Shown here: one piece after another, positions 63,521-64,000 of the stretch | How positions within the stretch are numbered: position 1 is the stretch's first letter | How the letters are laid out: each line of letters begins with the position of its first letter | Origin: CAZIVP01 sp964542915 | GTDB lineage: Bacteria > Calditrichota > Calditrichia > Calditrichales > Calditrichaceae | DNA length: 64,000 nt | Assembly: GCA_964542915.1 (NCBI GenBank) | Contig: CAZIVP010000002.1 | Span: forward strand, 62,001-126,000 | Direction of reading: 5' to 3' | Notes under the pieces: model-generated | What the model was told of the DNA's origin: nothing | The model's database searches: none | Seen by the model: the letters and a program-made list of their open reading frames with translations, nothing else | Position numbers and translations under genes: made by a program

Positions 63521-64000
63521 TTATGATGATGCTTTATTATTGTCAAGGTTATCAGCGCCGGTGAAGTTTCCTTCGTTGCGAAGCCTCTCAGTAATGCGAC
63601 GGATGGTTTGGGGCAGATACTTGATAAATCCATGAATCACTAAACTGGAGCTCGTTTGGTACGCCAGCGGTCCTGCAAAAAACAGATTGGGATACTGGAT
63701 ACTCTCTCCGGACATTGATACTTCAGGATAATTGTGTTTGTTCACGCGGATTTTAAAATTCTTCAAGACATCGATGTGGGCATTATAACCGGTGGCAAAA
63801 ATCACTTTATGAACGTTTAACGACCAATCTTTAAATTGGACGTAATCCTGATCGATGTACTGAATATCCTGATAAGCCCGATATCGAATTAATTCCATAC
63901 TGATTAATTCTTTAAGGTAGCTTTCCGAGATTCCCCGTATATGATACAGTTTTCGTGTATCGGAAAAGTATTGTAATTCTTTGCGCGAGACCATATACAC
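63521..64000 (-). CDS. Flavin-containing monooxygenase-like oxidoreductase, C-terminal part
   Basis: The last 159 residues of a longer flavoprotein; the 5' part lies beyond the window. Contains VHKVIFATGYNAHID, the FATGY motif that closes the NADPH-binding half of FMO/Baeyer-Villiger-type enzymes, and YPNLFFAGPLAYQTSSSL, the FAD-domain return strand. Substrate cannot be told. The apparent GTG at the window edge is probably internal. Confidence 0.8.
   Translation of the reverse strand: MYMVSRKELQYFSDTRKLYHIRGISESYLKELISMELIRYRAYQDIQYIDQDYVQFKDWSLNVHKVIFATGYNAHIDVLKNFKIRVNKHNYPEVSMSGESIQYPNLFFAGPLAYQTSSSLVIHGFIKYLPQTIRRITERLRNEGNFTGADNLDNNKASS

Noticed and set aside
1..64000. CRISPR arrays, insertion sequences or prophage genes
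   Set aside because: No regularly spaced direct repeats, transposase or integrase motifs, or phage structural genes were seen.

Overview
The window looks like chromosome from a Gram-negative bacterium of the FCB group, most probably a Calditrichota/KSB1-like lineage. The reasons are many secreted proteins ending in a FlgD-like sorting domain of the NYPNPFNP type, two PorV/PorQ-family proteins, TonB-dependent receptors with carboxypeptidase-regulatory-like N-termini, and moderate GC. Phylum placement is inference.

Region 1 (1-4.4 kb, mostly + strand): a secreted protein cut by the window edge, a decayed solute-binding-protein pseudogene, then pgsB-pgsC-PgsW, a poly-gamma-glutamate (PGA) synthase operon without CapA/PgsA. 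Region 2 (4.4-31.4 kb, - strand): a long convergent gene string that reads as the opposite half of glutamate-polymer metabolism. From its promoter onward it holds a receiver protein, a sorted beta-propeller protein, a TonB receptor, a large sorted partner, PorV, a TRAP-type permease, a 49-residue membrane protein, an M14-like peptidase, a DUF6305-like protein, a possible sorted PGA hydrolase, a tandem duplicate of [Ntn-hydrolase + gamma-glutamyltransferase], an exported glutamate racemase and a second M14-like lipoprotein. Next to its promoter lie an NtrC-type regulator and a giant FG-GAP/ASPIC sensor kinase. I see a sigma-54-like promoter preceded by two perfect dyads 30 bp apart between regulator and string.

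Region 3 (31.4-51.1 kb): an orphan HipB-like regulator, then a second outer-membrane module paralogous to the first (TonB receptor, large sorted partner, PorV, beta-propeller). It is followed by a membrane-embedded alpha/beta hydrolase, an M14 carboxypeptidase, a sorted alpha/beta hydrolase, a DASS permease, an M20 peptidase and an AbgT transporter. An RpiR/SIS regulator sits just upstream, with a strong sigma-70 promoter and an overlapping operator-like dyad. This reads as an uptake and hydrolysis locus for an acylated or peptidyl, possibly glutamate-containing, substrate.

Region 4 (51.5-64 kb): ordinary functions: two tRNA-Lys genes with terminators, thiI-iscS, an MscS channel, a LEA-2-like lipoprotein, a DUF3078-like protein, an AGCS symporter, a tight cutA/eIF2B-like/vapBC-like/unknown operon, pdxST, and the end of a flavoprotein monooxygenase.

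The most interesting system is the 1.7-31.4 kb make-and-break PGA/gamma-glutamyl locus with its own sensor kinase and sigma-54 control. No database search was possible, so all family names come from motif recognition.
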